From positions 992,001 to 1,056,000 of the forward strand of contig JAKZHN010000003.1 in NCBI GenBank assembly GCA_037179335.1: DNA of 64,000 nucleotides, read 5' to 3'. This document shows positions 33,647 through 43,693 of the stretch, piece by piece. The notes beneath the pieces were generated by a model that had not been told where the DNA came from, searched no databases, and was given only the letters and a program-made list of their open reading frames with translations. Both the position numbers and the translations under genes were made by a program. The stretch comes from Cyclaneusma minus. Taxonomy: Eukaryota; Ascomycota; Leotiomycetes; Marthamycetales; Marthamycetaceae. Each line of letters begins with the position of its first letter. Within the stretch, counting starts at the first letter, position 1.

Positions 33647-35034
33647 AGTATAGAATCTGGAGATGAAGATCCATAGTCAGCTTAAGAAGGAAGGACTTAT
33701 CAGAGCTTTAAAGCGGAGATGGAAGGCTAGACAGAGAGAAGGTACCATCGCGGCATTGGGGAAGGATGACGTACTCTGCCATCTAATGCGACAGACAGGA
33801 CCGATTGAGCGGGCAGAGTTCTGATGTGACGACAGGGAGCGGGCGATGAGACGTGCCAGCGACGACAACGACAACGACAGCAAGGTGGCATGGAAGTCGA
33901 CACTCGCTCGAAGACAAGCGTCTTGGGGCTGGAAAGGGGAGAGAATTCGGCTTGGCCGCGATCAATTGTCGAGGCTCTCGGCGCGACGGCGAGAACGGGG
34001 CGGTGCGATTGAGAGGGAAACGGGCGTGTGCTTGGTTCGCCTCCCAAGTTCCGGGCCCCGAGATTCCTGTCTCAAGCACCAGCTAGCATGACAGCGTCAC
34101 AACGCGGCCAGCGGGAGGAAAACTCAATCAGCGTCGAGCAGGGATACGTAAAGGCCGAGACGAGAAAAGCGAAAAGAAGCAGAGAGGAGAGAAGACGAAG
34201 CGAAAGAACAGGATGAAAAGGCGGGAGGCGACATGTATCAAGTGGCACCGCCTGCAGCAAGACACAGAGGTGCATGGACATGGAGCCGGAGAGTCCAGAA
34301 GAAATGGCTCAGCCGACAGAGGCACCGTCCAACGTCTGGTCTGGAGGCCAGTCTCGTCACCGTCACAATTCTGCCGCCAAGACTGCCCCCGGGCCTTAAT
34401 AGCTTGGTCTCGTCTGCCAATAACGAGGAATTAATTGGATTACTAAGGGCCTTTTTGACGACCTATGGTATTGGGGATATTAGAGATATACTTAATTATT
34501 GCCTATTGGGAACATTGCTAGTTCTTCGAAGGGTTCATACTAACAAACTGACAGCAGGACGCACAAGCCGTGCTGCAGCCACAAGCTTGCACTACCAAGG
34601 CACAAGCACGTGTACTACACTCGACAGTGACCTAGCTTCTTCAAAATGGCCCCCTAAAGGGTCTGGGTTAAGCCATGGCCGAGGGGCCGAGGGCTTTTTA
34701 CTTTCTGCTTGAGCAGACTTAACAAGTACCGAATGACTAGACCCAGATAATCAGAAAGAATACGATGACCCAGCATTTGTGCCAATTCTCAGTTATTGGA
34801 GTTCAGACATCAGGTCTCCGGCTGCACCTTGCTCGGAGCAGCATTCAGACGGCTCCAGAGGCTACGAATCACGGAACACAACGTCGCAGCTGATTTCTTG
34901 TGCTACATGAAAACATAATCTACTAATGCAACTTTGCAGAGACCTAGGATGTATCTATCGCCTTGCTGGCGCGGCTCCGCAGATGGCGAAGTCTCCAGCC
35001 CGTTTCATCCTCACCAGTATTGCGCCTACGCACA
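33647..35034. promoter_or_regulatory. Intergenic region SER2 / SEC2, pyrimidine-rich on the SEC2 sense strand
   Basis: The 1.39 kb between two minus-strand genes hold the SEC2 promoter and leader. From about 34095 to 34215 the plus strand is almost all purine, so the SEC2 sense strand is CT-rich, as in many fungal promoters. Weak copies of the 19-bp repeat may lie near 34425-34505 and 34750-34775. Confidence 0.4.
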
Positions 35035-36450
35035 TCAAGCCGTTCCCGCAACCAGTTCCATGACCTCCTCTCGAGTGAACCCAAAAACATACATCAAGTC
35101 CAAGAGAGAATCCCCGTTCAGCCTGGCCTCCGCCTCAAGCTGCACTCTCGGTTTCGCTCTGAAGGCAACTCCCAGACCCGCGGCCCCCATCATCAGTAGA
35201 TCGTTGGCGCCATCCCCAACCGCTATGGTTTGCCTTGGATCGATCTTCTCCTTTTGCGCTATCTCCAAGAGAAGATCTCGCTTCCGCGCTGCATCGACAA
35301 TGGTTCCAGACACTTCACCCGTAAGCGTTGATGTGGCCTCGTTAACGGTCAGAGTGTTTGCATAGGCGTAGTCGATACCGAGTTCGTCTGCCAGCCATTG
35401 AGTCAAGGGAATGAAACCGCCCGATAGCACGGCAGTCTTGACACCCATGCGTTTCAGTGCCTGGATCACTTCTCTGGCGCCCTGTGTTGGGGTGATCACG
35501 GTCCTCAACTTCTCGAAAATATCTGCATTGACGCCTTTCAACAAGGCAACTCGTTCCCGCAGCGAAGCGGCAAAGTCCAGCTCGCCGTTCATAGCGCGCA
35601 TGGTAATGGCACTGACTTTGTCTTCAACTCCGATACTGGCGGCGATCAGGTCAATGACTTCCTGCTCTATCAAAGTAGAATCCATGTCGAACACAACGAG
35701 ACGTGGGTAGCGACGCGAGACCGAGTCGCTCTGTAGAATAATGTCTACGTTCCATTCTAGCGAGAAGCGGTAGAGAAGTTCATGCCGGCGAAGGTCCGAT
35801 AGAGTAACGTACTGGGGATCGGGAGCAGGGGAGATGGTGAGTTCTACCACGAGTGGATGCGATGTGCTATCGAGACATCGATGCGAAGAATTGATGTGAG
35901 TGGTGCCGGCTGGGAGTGGAAGTGAGTTGACCAAGGCGAGAAAGGAGGTTATGCAAATCGGAGAGATGTAGGATCCGTATAGATGGTCCAGAGGCTCCGG
36001 GTCCGGAGGGGGAGGCTCAAGAGGAAAGGTAGAAAGGGATCGAGTGGGAGCCAGGCCATCCGGAAGCGTTGAGGAAGCGGGAGACGGGTTCCTGGCGGGC
36101 TGGCCATTGGCATTGGAGACGCGAGGCGAGTTCTTGTATTTGTAGAACAGAGTTGCAAGAATGCGATCGGACTTGCCGGACTCGGGCTGGCAATTGGCAT
36201 GCGACAGACTGTGGTTGACCCCATCGACAACCCGTGGGGGGCTGTGTGGCGAAGGGACTCCCTTGAAGGAGGACGCAGACTTATCGGGTGAGCCGGAGAC
36301 TGAGAGATCCTCGATCAGGCTGTCGATGCCCTGATGGCCATCGTTCTGGGGCGGGCGGTACTGCTGCATCTGCTCTAGAAAACTCTTGCTGCGCATAGCT
36401 CCATCGAGCACCGGCCGACCTGGACGGGCGAGGGGAGTGCTGTCGGCCAT
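35035..36450 (-). CDS. SER2: Phosphoserine phosphatase
   Basis: Ser2 releases phosphate from phosphoserine in the last step of serine synthesis; it belongs to the HAD superfamily. One exon encodes 471 residues. The N-terminal 150 residues are disordered and absent from bacterial SerB. An ACT-like region with short conserved blocks follows. The catalytic domain begins with FDMDSTLIEQEVID (nucleophile D255 and D257), then GELDFAASLRERVALLKG, LSGGFIPLTQWLADELGI and the metal site GDGANDLLMMGAAGLGVAF. All HAD motifs are intact. The frame begins at a GTG further upstream, so I chose the first ATG (36450). Confidence 0.95.
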   Translation of the reverse strand: MADSTPLARPGRPVLDGAMRSKSFLEQMQQYRPPQNDGHQGIDSLIEDLSVSGSPDKSASSFKGVPSPHSPPRVVDGVNHSLSHANCQPESGKSDRILATLFYKYKNSPRVSNANGQPARNPSPASSTLPDGLAPTRSLSTFPLEPPPPDPEPLDHLYGSYISPICITSFLALVNSLPLPAGTTHINSSHRCLDSTSHPLVVELTISPAPDPQYVTLSDLRRHELLYRFSLEWNVDIILQSDSVSRRYPRLVVFDMDSTLIEQEVIDLIAASIGVEDKVSAITMRAMNGELDFAASLRERVALLKGVNADIFEKLRTVITPTQGAREVIQALKRMGVKTAVLSGGFIPLTQWLADELGIDYAYANTLTVNEATSTLTGEVSGTIVDAARKRDLLLEIAQKEKIDPRQTIAVGDGANDLLMMGAAGLGVAFRAKPRVQLEAEARLNGDSLLDLMYVFGFTREEVMELVAGTA

Positions 36451-36680
36451 GGTGACGGCGCAGAAACTGCTGGCTGTCACTGAGTGCGTTGGAGATTGAA
36501 GGCGACGATGAGTTGAAGGACCCTCGGGGAACTCGAGGGGTCCGACAGATCAGCTCACAGTTCATGTTTCATTGAGGTATGGACTGTGCACCGTAGTGGG
36601 GGTGATCCCCCCACATACATGTATCGTGCATGTGGTGACATTTGAGTTCTTGTGTGCTCAGCCAAGACTTCATGTTGAGA

Positions 36681-36810
36681 GTATTCTCGATTCCTGTAGA
36701 TATTCTTGATGATTAGAAAAGTTCGCAATGACCAGTAACAGTCGTGGGCACTTGGAATATCTTGAATCACAGAATAAAAACCTCAATTATTAGGAATATT
36801 TGTAGTTCTT
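36681..36810 (+). repeat. Degenerate ~19-20-bp AT-rich repeat
   Basis: Recognisable units include GGCACTTGGAATATCTTGA and TCAATTATTAGGAATATTTG, with weaker copies before them (GATGATTAGAAAAGTTCGC). They resemble the array at 26744-26818 in the same orientation. Confidence 0.45.
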
Positions 36811-36886
36811 CAAAAGGTCCAGCCGTCCAGGATGATGGTCACCACGAGCTCCATAAGGTTCAGGAGCATGGACTTTCACCCGGCTG

Positions 36887-37066
36887 GACACCACCTGTTA
36901 AATTACAAGGTGTGGGAAACTTGGAGGGAAAAACTCAAACTTAAGTTTCTGAACTTGAGTTTGGAACGAACCAAAGGGTCCCAAGTTTAGTTATTCAAGT
37001 TCAAACTCAAAAGCTTGAGTTTGAACTTGAGTGTTTGAGTTTCACCCTGTGTCAAAAGGTGGTGTC
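36887..37066. mobile_element. Foldback / MITE-like element, 180 bp
   Basis: The ends are a perfect 10-bp inverted repeat, GACACCACCT at 36887-36896 and AGGTGGTGTC at 37057-37066. The complementarity continues inward imperfectly (GGTGTGGGAAACT against AGTTTCACCCTGTGTC; AAACTCAAAC against GTTTGAGTTT). The core holds a 16-bp perfect hairpin, TCAAGTTCAAACTCAA (36995-37010), a 4-base loop, and its complement at 37015-37030. There is no ORF. I found no clear target-site duplication, so the exact boundaries and superfamily are open. Confidence 0.6.
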
Positions 37067-37520
37067 AAAATGTTCCGGAGTCCTGGGTAGCAAGCCTATT
37101 TATGCAAGCCAATGCCATGTCGACTGCACAAGCTCAGCACTACTAAGATAGTATCGTGTTAATAATATCCATTCGCTTGTCTCCTGATTCTCACCAGTGT
37201 AGGACTATGCGGCTAGCCAGTCCTGTTGAATCCTCCTTTCACCTGCTTGCAAAACATGGTGGTCCTCATCTCTGATTGTACTGTTATGGCCGCAGGACCG
37301 CCATGGTTGATCACAAAACGCCGTAAATGCAACATTGCTCCTTGCACCCCGCCATGCTAAAAGATCGCATATCTGGACTGGTACCGAAGAATTCTCCGCG
37401 GACCAAAGACGCGCAAAACGACCAGCTCCTATTCACAATAATCGCTTTTCAAAAATTAGTCTCTCGTCAAAATCATTGGTCGCTTAGGTCGCAAAGCCGC
37501 CACCGCGGAAAATGGCATCT

Positions 37521-40145
37521 TCATTCCTCGTCTTCCTCCTCGACGGGCGCCGGTGTGCGCCTCTCGTTCCTCCGCTTGGGTCTTCTGTGCCTAGAGGTCG
37601 AGATGTTACTCGCACTATCGTCCGGCGCGATCTCGCTTTGGAGGTCATCCGCTCCCCAGTCACTTTCACTTTGGCCGCCACCCCATTCGCTGTCTTGACC
37701 CCAGCCCCTGACTCTTTCGAACCCAGGCCCATCGGTTGGAGTACCCAATCTCAAGATATCTGGATGTGAATTGCGCGATTGGGAGGCCAAAGAGAGCCCT
37801 GCCCCTCTTTCTCGCAGAGCACGTCGTACATCCTCGGCTTTGCGGTGCAAACCCTCGAATGCATCTTCCAGCGCTTCCATTCCCTGGTAGATTTCTCGTT
37901 CAACCTCAGCGAGTGCTGCAATCTCCGTCTCTTCGTCATTGGAGACGGGTTGTCTTGCCTGGAAAGATGGCGAATTCATAGATGCTTGGTGTCCGTAGCT
38001 CACCGGTGTCGGGCCGCGTGAAGCAGATGCGAATGGCTGATTTCGAAGACCGCCAGGGGAAAATGGAGTCGACGAAGACACGTTACGAGGCCCAGGTGAC
38101 ATTGCACCCCAGCCATTCGCCGGAGTCGGGCCTCGGGACGGTATGGGGGTATTGCTCAGTGACGGGAATTCAGACTCTGCGCCAGACCACAGGAATCCGT
38201 CAAAGCGGCCTGATGTGAGTATTTCCCATTCCCGAGGGTTAATCTCCGCGAGAGTGGCAAGCAATTGATGTACTTCTGGATGTTTAAGCAAGAATATCCC
38301 GGCCTCTGGGTCACGAGGCCGAGCAGGAAGACGATATAGCCGTTGGAGAGACTCGGCGGTCCTAGAAAGGAGATCCGAGGAAGAACCGCTCATCAAAGCG
38401 TTGAATATGGGCTTTTCCTCTGGGTCGAGATGAGTTGAAATAGCAAATATCAATGTCCCATCGTCCACTTCCTGAGGGGGTGCGGCAGCTGCCTCGGGAC
38501 AAGTAGAAAGCCATTTGTCAACTGAAGCCTTCGTCTTTTGAGACTGTCGCAGATAGTGCTCGCGAAACTCTTCAGCAACGTCGGGGTCTATTTTGATCGG
38601 GGATGCTGGCCTGTTTCCATCCTGCTGGCGCTCCGAGATACCGAGCGCGGCCAGATCCTCCCTCAGTCGAAAGGTGCCAAAATCAAAGGCCGGCCATGCC
38701 GGTAATTCTCTCCTACCGCCAACGTATTCCAACACGTCACCCCAGCCTAACTTCTGTCTGGGTTCCATATCATCATCCTCCGCGTTTTGACATATGACAC
38801 ATGAGCATTCCTGGGATGAAAGGTCCCGTGCAAAAACAGCTTCAAGCCTTTCCAGCAACCGGCGTGCTACAGACCGATAGCCAGTAGCAACAGCGATAGA
38901 TCCATTTTTTGACATGACTTTGCTGTACTGGTCCAGTAGATTATAAAATGGTCCGAAAACCTTCTCAACCTCGACGGCAGCGGGCCCTAACGTGCTGGAT
39001 GGAGGTTTTTGGGGTGCGGAATATGACGATCCTGCTGCCAGAAATGTTTTGGGAACTGGACGCGGCAGACCACCATTCTGCATCAAATAATCTACTCTAG
39101 GTATGTTCATAGGCACGGCCGGCGGCGGGGGAGGAGGCGGGGGCTGAGGAGACTTGTATGCTGCGGGCGCTGCAGCATGTTTATCCAGGTTTATGTAGGG
39201 CGGGTGGTTCGACTTGGGCTCGGTGGAACGAGTTGAAAACGTAGTGGGTTGAGTCGGTGTCCGAGGCGACGAATCTTGAGCAGATTCGGGCGAAGAATCC
39301 GTGTCAGCGGCGGTAGTCGGTCTCGTGGACGGCTTCGGCGCAACAGAAGTGGCATTTGAATCGACGGCAGAGCTGGAATCCATCGTGTCGTCGTTGTCCA
39401 TCGTCCTTGTTACTATAGAGGGGTCTCGGCGGTACGACTTTTCTGTCTTGCTTCTCGATAATGGAGTCTTGACAGCGGTGCTAGCTTTCGAGCTTCTCGA
39501 TTTCGACGACACTTTTGATCTATCGTCCTTTCTATCGTCCTTTTCCTTGGCCGGAGACCTTCGAGTCCGAGAACTTGGAGACATAGAGCGCTGTTCAGAG
39601 TCGACCTCCTCTTGCACTTGGGCCATTCTGGTAGGCGCTGCCTTCTTCCTCTGCCAGTCGGCGGTGTCAGGGGGGCTCGGAGGCCTCTCGTCCTTCGTGA
39701 CATTCCCTTTGCTAGCAGAAAAGCTATCCGTCGACTTTGCTCGCAGATGGTCACCAGAGCCTAGGTCGGTAGCTTGCGGAGTATAAACGTTGGCTCTGGG
39801 ACTTGAGGCCCTGAGCTCTTCTTTGCTGGTGACAGCCTCCCTGCTATGCTCCTTCGAAAAAGACGGATATGGTAGGCTGGATCTCGAAGTTGCACTAGGA
39901 GCCGATGCGGTCCGCGCAAGCTCTGGCACGACGCTGGCCATGACAGAGCTTAATTCCGAATCCTGGTCTTTCTCCTTCCTGCGCCGGTGGCTAGATCGGA
40001 CAGGTTCACCGGTTTCGGGATCGATCACCTTGGGCCTGGAGCTGCGGGACTTGTGCGGGCGATTTGGATCCTTCTCGCCCTTGGACCTGTGTCTTCTCTG
40101 ACTTGGGCGCTCGTCGTCGTCATCTTCGCGGGTCATGGTAGGCAT
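37521..40145 (-). CDS. Large conserved disordered protein of unknown function
   Basis: One exon of 874 residues. The first 400 residues are highly charged and Ser/Arg/Lys/Pro-rich with an eight-proline run near 330. A folded region follows at about 385-620: VEKVFGPFYNLLDQYSKVMS, a segment with GYRSVARRLLERLEAVFARD, the Cys cluster CSCVICQ, then GWGDVLEYVGGRRELPAWP and DPDVAEEFREHYLRQSQKT. A Gly/Ser/Pro linker leads to a C-terminal helix with EIAALAEVEREIYQGMEALE that may be a coiled coil. I do not recognise the family and give no function. The Cys triplet could bind metal but has no obvious partner residues nearby. The bare single exon is unusual beside its split neighbours. Confidence 0.8.
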   Translation of the reverse strand: MPTMTREDDDDERPSQRRHRSKGEKDPNRPHKSRSSRPKVIDPETGEPVRSSHRRRKEKDQDSELSSVMASVVPELARTASAPSATSRSSLPYPSFSKEHSREAVTSKEELRASSPRANVYTPQATDLGSGDHLRAKSTDSFSASKGNVTKDERPPSPPDTADWQRKKAAPTRMAQVQEEVDSEQRSMSPSSRTRRSPAKEKDDRKDDRSKVSSKSRSSKASTAVKTPLSRSKTEKSYRRDPSIVTRTMDNDDTMDSSSAVDSNATSVAPKPSTRPTTAADTDSSPESAQDSSPRTPTQPTTFSTRSTEPKSNHPPYINLDKHAAAPAAYKSPQPPPPPPPPAVPMNIPRVDYLMQNGGLPRPVPKTFLAAGSSYSAPQKPPSSTLGPAAVEVEKVFGPFYNLLDQYSKVMSKNGSIAVATGYRSVARRLLERLEAVFARDLSSQECSCVICQNAEDDDMEPRQKLGWGDVLEYVGGRRELPAWPAFDFGTFRLREDLAALGISERQQDGNRPASPIKIDPDVAEEFREHYLRQSQKTKASVDKWLSTCPEAAAAPPQEVDDGTLIFAISTHLDPEEKPIFNALMSGSSSDLLSRTAESLQRLYRLPARPRDPEAGIFLLKHPEVHQLLATLAEINPREWEILTSGRFDGFLWSGAESEFPSLSNTPIPSRGPTPANGWGAMSPGPRNVSSSTPFSPGGLRNQPFASASRGPTPVSYGHQASMNSPSFQARQPVSNDEETEIAALAEVEREIYQGMEALEDAFEGLHRKAEDVRRALRERGAGLSLASQSRNSHPDILRLGTPTDGPGFERVRGWGQDSEWGGGQSESDWGADDLQSEIAPDDSASNISTSRHRRPKRRNERRTPAPVEEEDEE

Positions 40146-41181
40146 TGGCAGAGACGTGGGCAGGCGGGCGCTTAGTTGGAGCGGGTGTTGCAGACCACTG
40201 CCGGAGAGCGATTTCTCAGCTTAACACCATGAGCGAAGAGGGCCGAGGCCGGGTGAAGCAGGGAAATCAGGGTCCTCAAGTAAGCACAGCGAGGTGGAAT
40301 GGAGTTGAGATTGAATGGTTTGTCGCAGAAGAGAGTGGGAAGACAACATACGAACGGGGGGTGGGGAGTTGGCGAGAGGCGCCGCCTGGCACGAGCAATT
40401 TGGCAGGGGGCTTGAACATGATATGATGGCTTCGCAGAGCCAATCGGAATGGACGGCTTCTTAACTTACACCATTAATTTTGAGCCGATTTCAATAACAA
40501 TAATTCTTCAACTGAGATTTGAAGATTTGGCACCCGTCCGATTTAATTGTATTAGTATGCGACAGCTGCTGATATATGGCACTAGCCGATACTGTCGATT
40601 GCAGTGTCTAGAGCAGGTCACTTAAGCTTCATCTGTGAATAATGGGGAACTGAAATTCATTATTCAACTCTCTTTTTATCTTCCGAAAGAAGTCGATACT
40701 GATGACAGCAGAATGATAAAATCGACAACATAATCGGGAAATACATGTATGGTCCAGAAACTACTGCTGTACTAGACTTACAAGTCCCTCGCGAGTCGCG
40801 TGCGGGCTGCCCCTCACTATTCTCTTCGCTGCTCATCGAGAAGCTTCCTTCATCGCCATGGACCCACGACGTTATCTGAAGTCTCAATAGATACGGTGTG
40901 TGCCAATTTTTCTTACATGTATTGTGGGACAGAGTCGCCGTTTCCCATTTGCTCTCTCACAAAGTCTTGCTGCAGCAGCGGGGCCTTGAAGCTGGCACGT
41001 TGGCCTCGAGTGGTGCTGAATCCTGACCACGTCAGCAACCAGCTGTCAACTGGATAAGGATTCGATCCCGAGGCGCAGTTCCAATCTTCTTTCCCTCCTA
41101 AAAGCGTGCTGAATCAAACAAGTGAACCTTTCTCTCCCAGGTACTATTTGCTTTGTAAGTGAACTATGAAAGACGACAACA
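40146..41181. promoter_or_regulatory. Divergent intergenic region
   Basis: The 1.04 kb hold the promoters of the unknown large gene (minus) and the glycosyltransferase gene (plus). No RNA gene or clear repeat is seen. Confidence 0.4.
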
Positions 41182-43295
41182 ATGGGCCATTGTTCTCCCC
41201 CTCGTCTCGAAGCCGAGATAAATTGGCCGCAAGCAGCCAGAATGGAATTAAGCACAAAGACTTCTCGATATGTCCGCTCTTCAGGCTTGCTCTACAAGGA
41301 GGGCGACTCCAGAGTGTCTTCTATCCCTTGTCAGACCAAAGACTCCTCGACGGTCAACACCCTGTATCTTGTTTTGCCCGTCGTAGCCACCACAATGGCT
41401 ATGCAATGGTTAAACAGCACGGTAACACTGTTATCGGTCCCATTTAAGGTGAGGCCCTCGTATAAGGGGTCGTTCAATGCCGTCTTATTTTGCTAAAACT
41501 TAACCAGGTGCCTTTCTGGATTCTGGCTTCAGTCTGGCAGAGCTTGGTAGAGTTCTATCATCTGTATCTTTGGGGACCCACGCACTACATCGACCTTACT
41601 TTCCGCCATGTTGTGGTAATTCTCGCCCTGGCTGCCAGCATCAAAGGACGTTCTTCGATCGCTAGGAGGTTCTACTGGGCCCCTTCCTGGCATCCATGGC
41701 CTCTGACCGCCATCCGTCAGAGACTCCCGTCCAGTTCAGCAGTCGCTAGGATTTCGAGTCAGCTTTCCTATCCCCGAGCCATCATCACAAAATCAATCGC
41801 TACTACGGCTACCCCATTACGCGTCACCGTTGCGGTGCTATTTGCTGTGGCTCGCTGGAGGGCCTTCCACTTCTTCGCGGTCGGCGTACGGGGCATCATT
41901 TATGGAAGTTCCGTCCTATTACTCCGTTACCAGTTGCAGCAACAGGGCTTCTGGTACACTGCGGGCTATAGTATATTCTTCTTGAAGCTTGCAGAACTCT
42001 CGGTTCATGCATTCTGGTACTATGTGCTGTACAAGTACAAGCCCACAGCTATATGCAAGAAGCCAACATATACGACCTCCGATGCCACCGTGATAATCCC
42101 GCTTGAGGGCCCCCCAGACGTCGATTTCGCGAGCACTCTCGAATCTGTGATCCGTAGCGACCCACAGGAAGTCATTGTGGTATCTCCCGATCAGGCGCTA
42201 ACGAGCCAGCTTATCACCATGTGTGCTGAGGTCGATTCACGGAGAATGCGAGTTTTACCACCACTTGACAAGATGACCAGCCGTGAAAGATTCATACTCG
42301 CGGTGTCTCAAGTTCGGACCCGAATCACAGTTTGCGTCTCGGACCGTGTTACCTGGCCTCCAAAATTTCTTACCCGAGCTCTTGTGCCATTCGAGGACCG
42401 CAGCATTGCTCAGGTACGTGAAAAGCGTTTTAGTCTGGAGGCGAGAGCTTGGGAGACGTCTTCCGGGCATGGACCCTAGTCTTATAAGCCTCCACGTGAC
42501 ATCGTGAAACGACTGCTAACTGTGCAACAGGTTGTGCCCAGGAAGCGAGTGCTACCTTACACAGACAAGAGCTCGTGGAGCAAAGGCCGTATCCTCCACA
42601 CCATAGCTACTATGGCCCAGGAAGGAGAGAACTTTGATTGCGCGACAAACTGGACAGACGGGGGATTACCCGTTGTTTCCCCTGGGACAGCACTCGTTCG
42701 GACGGAGATATTGAAGAACGCCGGGTTTCAGCGAAAATTCCTCAACGAGTGGTGGTTCTTTGGACTCATCGGGCCCCTCGAGAGTGATGATTCGGACCCT
42801 GTTACTGAAATTGTGGACCAACAAGGGCTTCAAAACTTCTTTCTTCCCGACGAAAGGACGGCCGTAACGCTCAACCTGCCCGAATGCGATTCTGTCGGCG
42901 GGTACCTTAGTCACACCATGCGGCAGCAGCGAAGAACTTGGCGATCAACCATTTCTTTGCTGTCAAATCCATCTGTCTGGCAACGTCAGTTCTGGACTAT
43001 TCCTATGGTTCACTTATCCTGGATCTTCAATATCTCCTTCATTTCCGACTGGGCCATGTTCGTGCCTGTTTTCCGCAGTGGCTTGGAATATTCGACCAAT
43101 TGCAGCTTATTTGTGAAGCTTGTACTTTTGATTGTTGCCAGTAGGGCCATCAAGATCTCGGGCTACCTATGGCGGCATCCCCGGCATATACTTCTCCTAC
43201 CGCTTGCCATCCCTTGGGGCTGGGTGATCGATTTCATACACATAGGGTCGGGTTTGACCGCATATAAGATTACAGGGAGCGGTAAAGCAAAATAG
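41182..43295 (+). CDS. Divergent membrane glycosyltransferase (GT2, Cps1/hyaluronan-synthase-like)
   Basis: Three exons (41182-41448, 41508-42413, 42531-43295; introns 59 and 117 nt) give 645 residues. Several hydrophobic segments lie in the N-terminal third and four near the C-terminus, as in polysaccharide synthases. The GT2 fold starts at ATVIIPLEGPPDVDFASTLE. ITVCVSDRVTWPPKFLTRAL aligns with the usual metal-binding ADDDV motif but has SDR. FDCATNWTDGG and VSPGTALVRTEIL match the family. The acceptor motif reads ESDDSDPVTE instead of ADDDNFLTR, and QxxRW reads QQRRTW. The sugar and product are unknown, and activity is doubtful. The start could also be the ATG at 41242. Confidence 0.8.
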
Positions 43296-43693
43296 AAAGG
43301 TAACAGACGTAGAATACGATACGGATGTATTCGCTTCGTTCATCTATAGAGGCCTGTTATAATTTATTTGGGTTGGGTATATATGGACTTAGACTACCTT
43401 AGACTTCAATGCGAACATGAGCGATCCTTGTAATGTCAAATGGTATATTGCGTTCTTTGGGTATCATATCAACAAGTATTCACACTTCCTCTCTCTGAAG
43501 GCCTAGAGACTGGTCAGCCGCGACGAGAAATATTATTGCTGCTTGCTCACTTGTAAATTTGGCATACCGCTAGCATTTATCAGGTATACGGCTAGCCGTA
43601 GTATTTCTCTCGAGTATCCCGAGAGCACCCACCAACGCCACATGCAATTTATCCCCCGTCAGCGCCCAGAGGGTGGGCAAGAAGAGACCCTTT
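43296..43693. other. Convergent 3' region glycosyltransferase / SF3A1
   Basis: The 398 bp between facing stop codons hold nothing recognisable. Confidence 0.4.

Larger units (their letters stand above)
36451..37520. other. Intergenic region with 19-bp repeats and a foldback element
   Basis: These 1.07 kb lie between two minus-strand genes and hold the SER2 promoter. They contain a degenerate repeat array (36681-36810) and a 180-bp foldback element (36887-37066). No coding sequence is supported. Confidence 0.45.

Noticed and set aside
36451..36480. Ten extra residues at the start of SER2
   Set aside because: That start is a GTG; the first ATG in frame is at 36450.
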